DNA from: Cristatella mucedo
Lineage: Eukaryota > Bryozoa > Phylactolaemata > Cristatellidae
Direction of reading: 5' to 3'
Length of the DNA: 64,000 nucleotides
Assembly: GCA_009760855.2 (NCBI GenBank)
Contig: WPIO01000001.1
Span: 21,792,501-21,856,500 of the forward strand
The position numbers were made by a program, and so were the translations under genes. Below the pieces are notes generated by a model that searched no databases, was not told the origin of the DNA, and was given only the letters and a program-made list of their open reading frames with translations. This document shows, in pieces, positions 35,865 to 46,577 of the stretch; the stretch's first letter is position 1; the number at the start of each line of letters is the position of its first letter.

Positions 35865-35866
<2 letters not shown>

Positions 35867-37299
35867 TGCTCTAAGGCACCCTCCTCCAAGTCACCCAAGA
35901 GGGTCAATAGCAGCAGCCATTTCTCTGCTAAGTAAAGATAGGCACTACATAACCCTGGTAAATTCTTTCATTTCATGCACTACTGCAGTTTCAATTATAC
36001 GACAAAACCGACGAGACTCATATTGAGCGATATCAGGGGTTCGCCGGGAGCCCGTAGCTCTGTTCTTAACTCGTGCGAACTGCACAGATCCCGTAGTTTA
36101 TAGGCTCAAGACTGAGAACAGTGACATGTTTTTTTTAACTCATACATAAATTGCTAGTTCGACTATTAAGAAATAGCCCAAGCGTAAGTAAACAAAGTAT
36201 CCTATAATACAATTAAACTCTACAAGAACTATATGAAATGAATGAAATCAAGACTTAATCTTACATGGGTAGAAAAAGAATACTGTGTTCAATATTGCAA
36301 AAAATACATGGGAAATACTGAGAAACAGGTTCCAAACGCAACTGAGATGCCCAAGCAGGGACAAAACAAGTATGCCGTAACCTCATCGAAGACGATGCTA
36401 TGCGAGCCACTGGAACGGGGCTTAATCTCGAGCATATCATTCTAAAATGGCAAAATGAGAAAGAACCACATATATTAATCAACCAGGCTCGAACAGAGCC
36501 AGCGGAACAACTCGAAAAATAACAATTGTTTCTGTTCTTATGCAATCGCTGTCAGTATCGCTTAATCCAACGGATGTCTCAAAAATTCGTCAGATCCTTA
36601 AATGAACAGCACTATTAACTACTGCCATTCATCGTCTTGGCTAGACACACAGTCAAGCCAGATAGCAACTGGTCGAAGCGTACTGCAAGAGAGGCCCGAA
36701 ACGCCATCACATTTATTATCACAGGTAAATAAGCCAACAAGCTTACCAGCTCATTCCGGTTTCTATGCTTTCCCGAACCTCAAGAAGATTTTCAACTGCA
36801 AGCTGCAAACAAAACCACCGATCGAATGGATATCTCAAAAACCACGAGATATCTGCAGCGAGATGAAAAGAAAGGCATGCCACAAGGCTAACCATCATGA
36901 CGAATCAAAAGCTTTGATTATTCAACGTTGCACGTTATTATCGTGTTTCCGACATTTTCTATGTCTCGTACTCGTGGTGCTTGGTACCTCCAGAACCACT
37001 GTCGCTCGATTGAGTTCGTACAATCTACCCTACAACTATTCAACTCAAGACGGCTTGTTGCTGCTACAAGATTATCAGAACTAGTTCCGTGAAATATCAG
37101 GCTCCATAATCATACCTGCTAGCACAAACAAAACACGCATAAATTGGCCACAAAATATATCAAAGGAAATTAACATCATGGCACTTCTCACACAATTCCA
37201 CCGCGACCGCTGAAGGCAATATTACTTTCATTGCCTAGCGCTTTGCTAGTGGCCATGCCATCCAGTCAGTTGGTCTCTTTGCCTATTACGTAGTCAGTC

Positions 37300-37510
37300 A
37301 TCCATCTTAGTGAGGCCTAATTTCATATGAACCTTCGCCAGGACTCAACAGCTTCGTTGAGTCTCATCTTCCGCCGAAGTTTATCAACCTTACCCTATCC
37401 CCAGGTTGCAGTGCAACATTACGAGCTTTTAGATCAGCTCGCTGCTTCATTTCGTCTGCTGACAGCTACATTTCCCTAACTCGATCGTTAATCTTTAAAA
37501 GGTGTTCATG
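37300..37510 (-). pseudogene. Gypsy-type integrase C-terminal relic (minus)
   Basis: The minus strand reads LSADEMKQRADLKARNVALQ then PGDRVRLINFGGR and LLSPGEGSYEIRP, the pattern of the GPY/F-like C-terminal module of Gypsy integrases (a basic helix followed by G-D-x-V). Upstream pol sequence would lie under the L2-A copy to the right, which probably interrupted it. Stops are present. Confidence 0.5.
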
Positions 37511-37589
37511 CATTTCTCGGCATACTCTGAAACACTAACAGCAGGCAGTTCAACGGTGGAATTTCAGTCAGCAGATCTAACTCGGGGCT

Positions 37590-38330
37590 TTGTGCTGTCA
37601 GGGCTCTTTTCACAGCTTATACTTTCCCTCTTGCCTATGTGATCGCCAAGCAAAATCTAGGCTTTCACTTCTATGCGGATGACACTCAGTGTACCTTTGC
37701 TGTGATCCCTCCCAGCCCTTGAACGCGTTGAATTCTCTACACACAATTGCTGCATTTATTGATGACATCCGTACACAAATGGCATCATACTTTCTTAAAC
37801 TGAACGACGATAGAACCAACTTACTAGTTATGGGCAAACCAAGTGTGATTCATAAACTGGAAATCGTAACATCAAAATTAGCTCTACCAGCATGTTTCCT
37901 GTTTAATCGGCACGTAATCCAGATGTCCTGTTCCAACCTGACCTTTCATTAGACGATCACATCAGCTCCGAAGTCAAGTTTGCCTTCTTTCAGCTACATA
38001 ACATTGTCAAAATTTGGGCTTGCTATGACCAGGATAGTACATCCAAATTTGTTCTCGCATTTGTAAAATCCCGTCTCGACTTCTGCAACTCGCTGCTTGC
38101 TGGTCTCCCGGTCTGTCCCATAAAGCGCTTCCGGTTGCTGCAAAAATCTGCAGCTAGGCTAGTCTGCCGTGAGCTTTGCAGTCACCACATCACACAACTT
38201 CTCACCGACTCGAAATGCCGCCCAATCAAACAGCTTATCGAAAGCTACAGACGTCTCATGGCTTCGGCCAGACTACTACAGCTACCACTTTATTTAGATC
38301 TATCCTATAAAAAAATCCTAGCTGATTAAA
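37590..38330 (+). mobile_element. L2-A RT fragment (+)
   Basis: Carries the YADD region (HFYADD followed by a one-base deletion), then [20 protein letters not shown], a copy of VKSRLDFCNSLLAGLP and SAARLVCREL, with several frame breaks. The 3' tail is absent; it ends at the SINE2. Confidence 0.85.
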
Positions 38331-38332
38331 CA

Positions 38333-38480
38333 GCCTCTTTTTGACAGAAGAGCCTTTCAGGGCTATCACCACCGCTTGCAGTGGCGATAAAGAATCGCCC
38401 ACCGCAGGAATCGAACTCAAGACCTCGGGACCGAGGTCGTGAAAGCAACCGCCTTACCTAGTGTGCGATCGCGGCTCCTG
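38333..38480 (-). mobile_element. SINE2 copy (minus)
   Basis: AAACAGCCTC end, GAAGAGCCTTTC, CACCGCTTGCAGTGGCGAT, AAGAATCGCCCACCGCAGG, B-box complement GAATCGAACTCAAGACCTC, A-box side GCAACCGCCTTACCTAGTG. It directly abuts an L2-A fragment on the left. Confidence 0.82.
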
Positions 38481-38908
38481 AACCCAATCCTCTGCCAACT
38501 TGCACTAAGTACTTCAGTTCCAGTTGAAACTGTGCAACTTCTGAGGGTGTAACCTTAACCTATCAAGCCTTAGGTGATCTAGTACTTCAGCCTTCACCTC
38601 TCCAGTTCTTGCTTAAAAGATTGACAAAAACAATCTCGACGTCCTAATCAATCAAAGCCGTCTTCCAATGGAGACCTAGCTCTCTCGCTGTCTCTCGCGC
38701 TCTCTCTCTCTCTCTCACTCCTCTCCCCCTCAAGCTTCAAACGATGTCGGTGCATTACACAAAAGAAAAGGCATCAACCAAATCGCCAGAGCCCTTGCCC
38801 GGATGAGAAAGCCGGTTGGTTTATCTTCCTCAGCCATTTTCACTTGATGGCACTGAGATTTTAGATTGCGTGTTGAAAATCAGTTAGTGCTTGACAGATT
38901 ATCTAGGG

Positions 38909-39094
38909 CAGTGGTTCTCAACCTACCTAATGCCGCGACCCTTTACTACAGTTCCTCATGTTATGGCGACCTCCAACCATACAATTATTGTGTGCACAAT
39001 GTGGAAATGCGTGTTTTCCTATAGTCTTAGGCGATCCTCTGAAAGACTCTTTCGACCGCCGAAGGGGTCGCGACCCACAGGTTGCGAGAATCTG
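38909..39094 (+). mobile_element. SPIN-like hAT non-autonomous DNA transposon
   Basis: The left end CAGTGGTTCTCAACCT and the right end, which reads as its degraded reverse complement (CCCACAGGTTGCGAGAATCTG), match the terminal inverted repeats I remember for SPIN, a hAT transposon spread by horizontal transfer. Internal landmarks also agree: AATGCCGCGACCCTTTA near the left end, and GTCTTAGGCGATCC then GGGGTCGCGACCCACAGG near the right. It is flanked by an 8-bp target duplication, ATCTAGGG (38901-38908) and ATCTAAGA (39095-39102), agreeing at 6 of 8 positions and containing the TCTA favoured by hAT elements. At 186 bp it is a deletion derivative with no transposase. It inserted about 820 bp upstream of GBA1. 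Confidence 0.88.
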
Positions 39095-39124
39095 ATCTAA
39101 GAGTATCGTCAATCCGTGGCAACA

Positions 39125-39712
39125 GATACGATTCCTTCTCCAAAGTGTTAATAGCTATCCTAAAGTCCACCTCTTTTCGTTCAGCTGTTAAGCTAATCGT
39201 GGGGTAATGCGGGGCTCAGCTGTTTCTAGGAAATGGGCGCCAGGCTACGAGACCAATGAGATAAAAGTAGATGCACGGAGATCCTGCTAGTCAGGTCACT
39301 ACTGTGGTGGTTAACGTTTTCCACTGAAAAAGCTCATCGCACGTAGGTGGTATCAGCAACACTCAAGCGAACAGCGTTCGAGAGCAAGCGAAATACGGTT
39401 CATCCTCTGAAATATTACTAACCGTTCTAAAGCCCACTTAGCATCCCATCATGCCACTTTTTTCGTTCGGCTGTCAGGCTTATAGCCGTGAAGGTAGCTA
39501 AATAGGCTAGTATAGAAAAATTGTCCATAATCAAAGGGCGTTACAGAGCTGAGCTGTTTCTTGGAAGTAGGGGTGGGGCTCGGAGACCAAGCAAATACAA
39601 GTAGATGTACTGTCAATATTGTGGCAGTTGGCGTTTACCACTTGAGCTCGTCGCACGAAGTTGGCGTCATCGACACTAAAGCGGACACGGTTCGAGAAAA
39701 AACGAAAAGTCA
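39125..39712. repeat. imperfect tandem duplication in the GBA1 5' flank
   Basis: Two head-to-tail units, 39125-39391 and 39392-39712, share a colinear series of blocks: a CTAAAGYCCAC motif, TTTCGTTCRGCTGT, CTSAGCTGTTTCT, GAGACCAA, AGTAGATG, GCTCRTCGCACG and GTTCGAGA. The second unit carries two insertions (about 17 and 45 bp). No transposon hallmark was seen. The duplicated segment lies between the SPIN copy and the GBA1 start and may include promoter sequence. Confidence 0.7.
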
Positions 39713-39725
39713 AGCTATCAGAAGG

Positions 39726-39735
39726 TATATTTTAT
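39726..39735 (+). promoter_or_regulatory. possible TATA-like element of GBA1
   Basis: TATATTTTAT lies about 190 bp before the GBA1 start codon, at the right edge of the 39.1-39.7 kb tandem duplication. Position relative to a start site is unknown because no transcript evidence is available; an AT-rich chance match is possible. Confidence 0.25.
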
Positions 39736-39777
39736 GCTGACAGGCATTATTTTTTTGCCAATGCCAGCTGCCTTGTA

Positions 39778-39783
39778 CACGTG
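39778..39783. promoter_or_regulatory. CACGTG E-box upstream of GBA1
   Basis: A palindromic CACGTG lies 132 bp before the GBA1 ATG. The same core occurs in the CLEAR element (GTCACGTGAC) through which TFEB-type factors drive vertebrate lysosomal genes including GBA1. Here the flanks are TA and AA, so only the six-base core fits. A single hexamer can occur by chance. Confidence 0.35.
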
Positions 39784-39914
39784 AAGTGAACGCTAATCCT
39801 TTCAATTCAGGAGGCTGGGCTGCCGTCTCTGGACCCGTACTCGCCGCGTCGCAGGTGGTTGCAACTGCTAGTGATTGATTTCTGCATCTGTTGTTATAGA
39901 GATCGGCGGTGCCG

Positions 39915-39993
39915 ATGACTATGGCGATTTGGCAAGCTGACCTCTGCAGGCTCATGCTCCTGGCCGTTGCACTTCTTTTTGATTTCGCCGAAG
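39915..39993 (+). CDS. GBA1: GBA1 coding exon 1: signal peptide of lysosomal glucosylceramidase
   Basis: This exon encodes the ER-targeting leader of a lysosomal enzyme. From the ATG at 39915 it reads 26 codons plus one base: a short N-region with an Arg, then a hydrophobic core (LMLLAVALLFDFAE), then a consensus donor GTAAGT at 39994. The exon ends in phase 1, and the first exon of the recognisable mature protein (47815) begins in the matching phase. The join gives an Ala-rich cleavage site (..AEAQAPC) just before the first mature cysteine. A second in-frame ATG at 39921 is an alternative start. The exon has no sequence motif of its own family, so its assignment rests on position, phase, signal-peptide character and donor. 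Confidence 0.85.
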
Positions 39994-41149
39994 GTAAGTT
40001 ACGAGCGCCACACTAGCCTGCTTCATCTCTTTCAGTTGGAGCGGTTTCTACCTACAAGTGATAGGATCGCGGCCTGTTGTCGCTCTCTTAAATCCTTAGA
40101 GGACATCCGATGTGGAAATATGCAGTTGCCTTACTTAGCTCCGGAAGAAACCGATCCAAAGCTCAGTAATGAACAAATACATTTAAGCGGAAAACGCCCA
40201 GCCTTGGTTTCTGCTTGCTCACTGCTGTAGCAGGATCTCTCGATTGCTGCCACCAATTCCGAAGTTCTCAATACGATGTGCGGCGCGAAAAGGGAAAACC
40301 TCTCGCAAGAGTTGCGCAACGCTGAGTATATTTAGCTTAGTGAACCAGCTACGAGATAAAGTGCTGAATGGTGGTGGATAAATTCGCGTAGCCGGTGAGA
40401 GCTTAACGGGTCACTCTCGTTGGCGTGACGTCGAGAGTCCATTTTCTCACTAGCAGCCTTAAGGCTGGCGTAACGCGACAAATATAAACTTGCTTATATC
40501 AAGTACATAACTGAGTATTGGCCTTGGGTAGCCGTTTGCCGCATTCTCGGACCCGCCTCTAAAGGGCGGATGCTTGCTGGTTTGAGTTTACATTTTTTGA
40601 TTGAGCTATTACTACCAGTCGGAGAGTTGACGTCGACTGGGCTTGTCATTATTTCAAAGTCAGTACGTTTGTTTCCAACTTTCAAGCGACGGCCTGACGT
40701 CAGGTTTGGGCTAAACAGCTGATATTTAAAATTTCGCCAAAAAAACGCTGCTCCGAAGGCATTAAATTCACGGAAACTCATATTATTGACATCGACATGC
40801 TAATTTTTGTATAGAAATTTCTTGAAAGATAATTTATTTACCTTTGCGGTCCTCTACCAATCGCCAAAACTTTGGACGCATGTCGATTTTTTAGCAGGCA
40901 AACTAAATTTGAATGCGAACGAGCCCATGCCTCGGTGGGTTTAACTGGGGTGCCTGGGGCAACCAATAGCGCGGACCTACCGAAATAGAACCGAACCACC
41001 TAGCCACGTAGAACTCGGGTAGAGAACCATTAGTAAACCGGGAGCGGAGCGTGGAGGTAATCTGACAGCGACGTCTACTCAAGTTAGATCGAAGCTTTGG
41101 GCAGGCGACGCGGTCAGGATGCGGACCGACTAACAGGCTGCATCTACAT

Positions 41150-41240
41150 AGGGGCTAGGCTGGTGGGCAGGCGCAAGAATATACCTAAAGTGCTGCACTA
41201 ACTTCGGCGCGAGGCTAGCAGGCGGGCGCAAGAATGCAAT
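41150..41240. repeat. two short direct repeats plus nearby G11 tract
   Basis: GGCAGGCGCAAGAAT (41175) recurs as GGCGGGCGCAAGAAT (41223) within longer similar units. A run of 11 G lies at 41493-41503. The surrounding 40930-41900 is CpG-rich and unassigned. Confidence 0.6.
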
Positions 41241-42484
41241 TAGCAGGGGATACGGAGCGAATTAACAAAATTTATAAAATCCTAAGAATGGACACCGCTA
41301 GTTAGGCCCGAGAGAAAAAACTACGCCCGAGTTCAGGAGTTTAGACAGAAAGAATACAAGTCAGGTAACTGATAGAGCTCCGAGCTGCGGCTTTAGTAGC
41401 TCAAGCACGAGACTACACTTTTAGAGCACGACAGCTCGATGTAGTGCGCTCTCGAAGCGTAGCAGCATTGCATGATCTACCGGTAGAGCACCGGGGGGGG
41501 GGGATTGACGCTTGCACGGTTACGCAAGGCTCGGGTCAGACCGCAGCCGCTCTCTCTTGGAGCAACGGTCTGCCGGTCACAGAGTCCTAGCGCTGAGCAC
41601 GAGCAGTTGTAAGCTTGCTAGCGAATCGGATGGAAGTCACTTTCCGTATCAACTTTAATGTAGAGGCTATTGTCGCGCTTTTCTAATAAGTTGTTGTTGT
41701 TAGCGCTTTGCGTCGAATATCGAGCACCGTGTTGCTAGCGTCGGCGTATGGCGAGCTTAAGGTATTTGCATATTGCACGCGTTGTACCGCTACCCGAACT
41801 AGTGTGGGTCGCGCGGTCGTAGCAATGACTTTTTCTCGACGCGCTAACACAGTGGGAAAATTCGGCTAGTTCTAGAAAATTCTAGCTAGTGACTTCGGCC
41901 ACTGCCGGCAAGCCGTATCGACACGTATGAGCTGTGCTAACCGCTTTAGCAAGGGGGCAGGGGGCATCTGAATGATTCCGTGAAGGACCGTTTCGGACAG
42001 CAGCAAAGCTTGTAATGGATCCAAGACGAAACCGGTCTCATAGTTTCCGGATGCAGCTGCTTTCCTGTGTCATCTTTTGTCATCCTTTGTCTGAAAGAGT
42101 TTCCAGCTACGCGGGCTATCGTTGGGCCAAAGATTTCGGTGTGCTAGAAAGCAGTTTAGTGCGTCGCACGAAGGCAGCATGCCATGCGACCTGGGTGCTC
42201 TACTATTGCATGCTGGGAGGCTGGGTATGGCCCGTGCACGCTCGCTCACCCTTGACGCGACCTGCGCACTGGGTCGCCCTTAAGGCGGCGTCGCGACCGA
42301 TGGCAGGAGGACGAGACGTTCGGACAGTGGTGAGGACAGTGGGAAGACTGAGAGAATAGGCGACGGCTGCGTACCGGTTCGCTGCGAGCGCTAGCCAAAC
42401 GTACGGTTGTTGAATCCCCCTCGGTGTCTGCATGGCGTCGCTTGTGTGCCATCCGAGCGTCAAACAGCTAGCTATTTCGGCGCC

Positions 42485-42996
42485 ATGGAAAATGTAAAAT
42501 TCAGCCAGATCGTTGCTCAATTCGATGACTGTGGAAACTTTGCGGGCTAGGTTAAGAAAGGTGATCTGAGTGTAGAGATTCAAGGTAGTGACGTTGCTGA
42601 CAGCCACAAATTCCTGCCTCTCTTGTTTAACCTTCGGAGCAATCGCCGTATACCGGAGCGTCACTGGTCAGGCAAAAGAAGGCTAAACTGTCGTAAAAGA
42701 GCCTTTCGTGGCTTTCTTTTCGGAGGATAAATATTATTTAAAGTGAATGAGAAGCTTGCGACTCGGCGGTTCCGAGCTAGGGAATTAGTGGATGTAGGCG
42801 AGTCGATTTTGGCGAGGCTAGACAGACTGGTAGTGAGGCGAAGAAGGATGATTTGCTAACATGCGCTATTGTCACCGGACTTCCTGAGGGCTTCAGAGAA
42901 CAGCTCCACATGGCACATGGGCTTGAAAAGAAGAAGATTTCCGAAGTTGTTGAGAAGGCTCGAGCGATTGTAAGTAGCCAGGAGACGAGCTAAGCG
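42485..42996 (+). pseudogene. LTR retrotransposon gag pseudogene
   Basis: Starting at ATG 42485, the frame reads MENVKFSQIVAQFDDCG then meets TAG where related Gag proteins have Trp (..W-VKK..), continues VKKGDLSVEIQG and KFLPLLF, then shifts frame to GAIAVYRSVTG and FSEDKYYL, shifts again to RFRARELVDVGESILARLDR, and ends DDLLTCAIVTGLPEGFREQL and EVVEKARAIVSS. This order is that of the capsid region of Gypsy-class Gag proteins of invertebrates (from memory). At least one nonsense codon and two frameshifts make it non-functional. No clear zinc knuckle follows. Confidence 0.78.
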
Positions 42997-43051
42997 CTGC
43001 ACATGAGGCACTGAGAGCTAATAGTGCTCGCCCGGCACTACGAAAACCCTA

Positions 43052-43630
43052 GTACACCATCATCAGTGTGACCCGTTGACTCCAGGCTGCCATTCCCTTA
43101 ATGGTTTGGAAGTTTCGCCGTTTCCAGGGGAGCAATAGGCACACCGATAGATTTCGCTTATTCTCCAACACTCATAAAGCTAGCAATGTGCAGAATGGTC
43201 CCAAGCTGCCATGGCGGGTCCGCTTCTCGGAATATCTCCTCCAAGTGTCAGACTACCAACGTCTCGCTCTCGTCCGTCAGACTACCAACGTCTCGCTCTC
43301 GTCGGTGGGAGATATTCAGCCATATGGGAAACCTGCTACGGCCGCTATCGACATGTATAAGATAATTGAACCCAATGAAGAAGTTAACATCAATGGCCAG
43401 GTGGAGCCGGTTGGCTTTCCGAGAAAGGGCTCCGGCATCATAGGTCTTCATTGAAAATTCCGCTCTCTTCCGATCTAACAATGTTTGCCAGTTTTTTGAG
43501 TGATTGGGGATATCTGCAATCTGTCAGTATGCCTACCGCTCCTCTGAATATTGTATAGTAGAGCAAAACCATCAAACCATAAAAGGAAAGGCAGCCCGGA
43601 GTGGGCGGGCATACTGATGATGGTGTACTG
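43052..43630. repeat. imperfect inverted repeat inside the LTR relic
   Basis: TACACCATCATCAGT at 43052 begins an arm of about 58 bp whose reverse complement recurs at 43571-43630 (ACTGATGATGGTGTA at its right end) with about 80% identity by eye. Between them lies about 460 bp with an exact tandem duplication. It could be two oppositely oriented pieces of one element or the ends of an inserted one. Confidence 0.65.
43247..43303. repeat. exact 29-bp tandem duplication
   Basis: The unit starting GTCAGACTACCAACGTCTCG occurs twice in direct succession (43247-43275, 43276-43303) without mismatch, so it is recent relative to the decayed sequence around it. Confidence 0.95.
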
Positions 43631-45049
43631 GTATAATCTATCGGCCACAGCCGGATTGGAACCAGCTTATCACCTAGCAGGCAGCTTTTCTCATACGAAT
43701 AAAAAACGCCGATGACTCGGGAGCCTCACATAGAAAGCCCTGCCAAAGGTGACTTTAGTCCGGTTCAGCAGGTCCGGTTCTTCGTAAAATCCTTTGGAGC
43801 GCTTTGCACCACTAAGTGACCTCAGGAGACGGTGACTGCTGCGGTTGAAGGAGTCGGCATTCAAATCGATGGAATCCACGGAAATCCAACCAACATCACA
43901 CCGGTACCGTTGGCCAACGAGCTCTTTGACGCCGGCCCTAACAGGATGGCCTGATCCGAAGATCCCGGCAGACTACTGCGGCCAAGATGTGGACCAAGAC
44001 CGCCGTCGCGAAATGGGGACTAAGTGCTTACCATTCAGCTACTTATTTTTGTTGCTGCGTTTTACTTCTAATGCTGTGACGTGTCATGATTTTCGCTTCC
44101 ACTCGTTGTGGGTTATACCTTTGGCTTTGGCTTCGGTTACTCTGACTTGTCATGCGATCTTTAAGCAACGGGAGACATTTTGCCTGGGTGCCCTAACAAT
44201 GCACACTGGTAGTCCTGGTTCGGCCGATGCAAGATGGCTCGTCCTTGACGATACGATGCCGCCTGTGGCAGGGAGGCTCGAGACCAACGAGGTCAATGGG
44301 AAGACTGACGGAGGGGAAATCGGCTGTGTGCTATTACGCCAGCCGAATACACGGTCATAGAGGCCCCACCCGTGTCTGCATGCTGCCACTTGTGTGGCAT
44401 GTGTCAAATAGCAGGTCACAAAAGCAGCAGAGCTCAGAGGTTGCAATCCCCGACTGGGATTTAAGGACGACACTTTTCAAGAGGCATTAAGACACCCACA
44501 GACAGCCCGTAGATGTACTTTGCTGCTTTCTGTATCGCATCTGTATCGTTCTCAGCAGGCCCAGCTCTCGTCTTACCATCTTGGGCTGTTCAGCAACGGG
44601 CAAGATCGTCCGGAAGCTCGGGATTAGTGAGAAGTCTTTTCGATATAATATTCGGAAAATGTCTGCACTTTGGACGACGAAGAGCCAGCCTGTATGTGGA
44701 CGCCCTCGGGCTTCAACCAGGAGGGATGATCAGCTCTTGAAAATACAGCGCAAGAAGAGCCCGTTTTCTAAGTGTTTGAATACAAATCGAAGCTCTCGAG
44801 ATTAGCACCGGCTAGATAGTCAGCGATCAGATGGTAAGGCGAAGGTTCAATGCTGCACACGAGCAAGAGTAGCAAAGAAATCTCGGCTACTAACGAAAGC
44901 CCACGGAGAACCAAGCCATGCGTGGGCTTTCGTCAGAGTGATACAGACACTAGACGACCCAAGATAAGACGGGAGTATTATTTGCCGACGAACAAAATCT
45001 CCATTCATGACAGCTGCAAAAGTCGAGTATCATTCAACGCTGGAGTGAC

Positions 45050-45165
45050 GAAGCATATACTGCATATACTGGTACATAGGATGTTATACTTACATACTGC
45101 TACTATATACTACTATATACTACATACTACTACTACATATATATTGTGGTATACTTACTAACCAT
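45050..45165. repeat. TAC-rich low-complexity DNA
   Basis: Interrupted repeats of TACTACATAC and CATATACTG. No gene signal. Confidence 0.7.
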
Positions 45166-46437
45166 TTTAATCAATTTTTTAAAGCTTTTGTCCTGCTATC
45201 TTTCATACGTACGTACTGACTTCTAACTTCACTTACACATGCAGAAGCCCAGATGAGTGAGGGTGGGGAAGCTAACCCCTTCAGTTGACGTTGTTTGGAA
45301 AAGGGAGTAACGGCAGTCTGTGCATCTGCGAGTCAGCGACTACACACCCCAAACTGCAGTCTGCAAGTGACCCATATGGCGGGCAGGCCCTCAGGCAAAC
45401 ACAACTCCTTCACAGCATCGCTAGCAGCAGCACAACGGCTACCAACAGGGTCCTCTGGCGGCATTTTCTTGAGTTGGTCTCATAAGCAAGGTTTGTGAGA
45501 GCCCTTAAACGACTAACAAAGCCCAGTATGCCTACAATATGTCATCATGTTCTTCACTTAGGGAACAGCCTCGCAGAGACAAACTTGGGCCGCTCACGGA
45601 TACCTCCTCACCAGTGACTAGTAATTATCTTGCAGCAAGTTTACAACCACCTCGATAAAGATTTTTCTTAGGGTGCTATTGCCAACGACCCATATTTATT
45701 ATTATTCAAGAGCTAGGGGCTTTTTGGAAGAAGGCCAAGCAAGAATTTTTCGACATAGTCAAGATTTGACTCATCCCGACTTCACCTTTCTTGCCCCGTT
45801 GCCGAAGGCGTATCTCTACTGTACACTCAGTCCGTTTCCGCTGCTCGGAAGCTAGTCCAAAAACTAGCTCCTGATCAACGCCGCCGCGGCATATCAACTT
45901 GCCGACATTTACAAAATTCCATAAACCTCGTGTTTCTCAAAGAATTCTCCGAGTTCGCGTGAATTGTTTTTTTTATGCTTTCGCTTGCTGAAACTGTGCA
46001 AGTAATCACTTACCTCTGTTACGTTTTCTTTCCAGCGCATGCAAAAGGACTAGAAATAAATTTGATACTCTAAATGTGCTTGACGTGTCTTTTTTTATAA
46101 TTCAGCAGAATACATTATTTAAAACAAACAAGGAATTATTATGATTAATTCTAAACCATCGATCGTCTTAACATTCTGAATAGCATCAGGACACCGTTAG
46201 GTCTGATTGGCAAGAATCGATAGGGTTCGAATCATAAGCCAGCGACATAGTGGTCTAGTAAGTTGTATCCAGACGGTCTCTAGAAAACTCATCGCGTGCG
46301 AATAGCCACATGGAAATGTTATGACCTTTTCCTGTTCTCGAATAATGCAGCAACCGTCGAGCAGAATGTTGTTGTAATTGGCTGCGATGATTAAGAAGCT
46401 AAACTTTTTTAATTGCTTATATTCTGTATTAAATATT

Positions 46438-46577
46438 AAATATAATTCATTCGTATAGCGAACTAAGAGAACGTAGTATATATTCAGGGGCTTCACGTAT
46501 GCCACTGGGCTTGAGCGCACGAACTCGGCCAGACCTTGGTCGTGGCGAGCACATTAGCCAGTGGACCAAATCAGCGA
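46438..46577 (-). mobile_element. SINE1 copy in GBA1 intron 1
   Basis: Tail AATTCATTCGTATAGCGAAC, TATTCAGGGGCTTCACGTAT, TTGAGCGCACGAACTCGG, GAGCACATTAGCCAGTGGACC. Confidence 0.8.

Larger units (their letters stand above)
41900..44440 (+). mobile_element. Gypsy-type LTR retrotransposon relic, internally deleted
   Basis: Two direct repeats, about 42185-42470 and 44175-44430, align over a colinear series (GCCTGGGTGCYCTA, CCTTGACG, GGCAGG, GGGAAGACTGA, GTGTCTGCATG, CTTGTGTG, GTCAAA) at roughly two thirds identity by eye, like the two LTRs of one old element. The left repeat is followed almost at once by TTTCGGCGCC, resembling a primer-binding site, and the gag start at 42485. Most of pol is absent; 43640-44000 may hold a degraded integrase C terminus. 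Outer borders are approximate. Confidence 0.55.

Noticed and set aside
36602-37084. 160-codon + frame
   Set aside because: No recognisable domain; lies beside a minus-strand Gypsy relic and is probably incidental.
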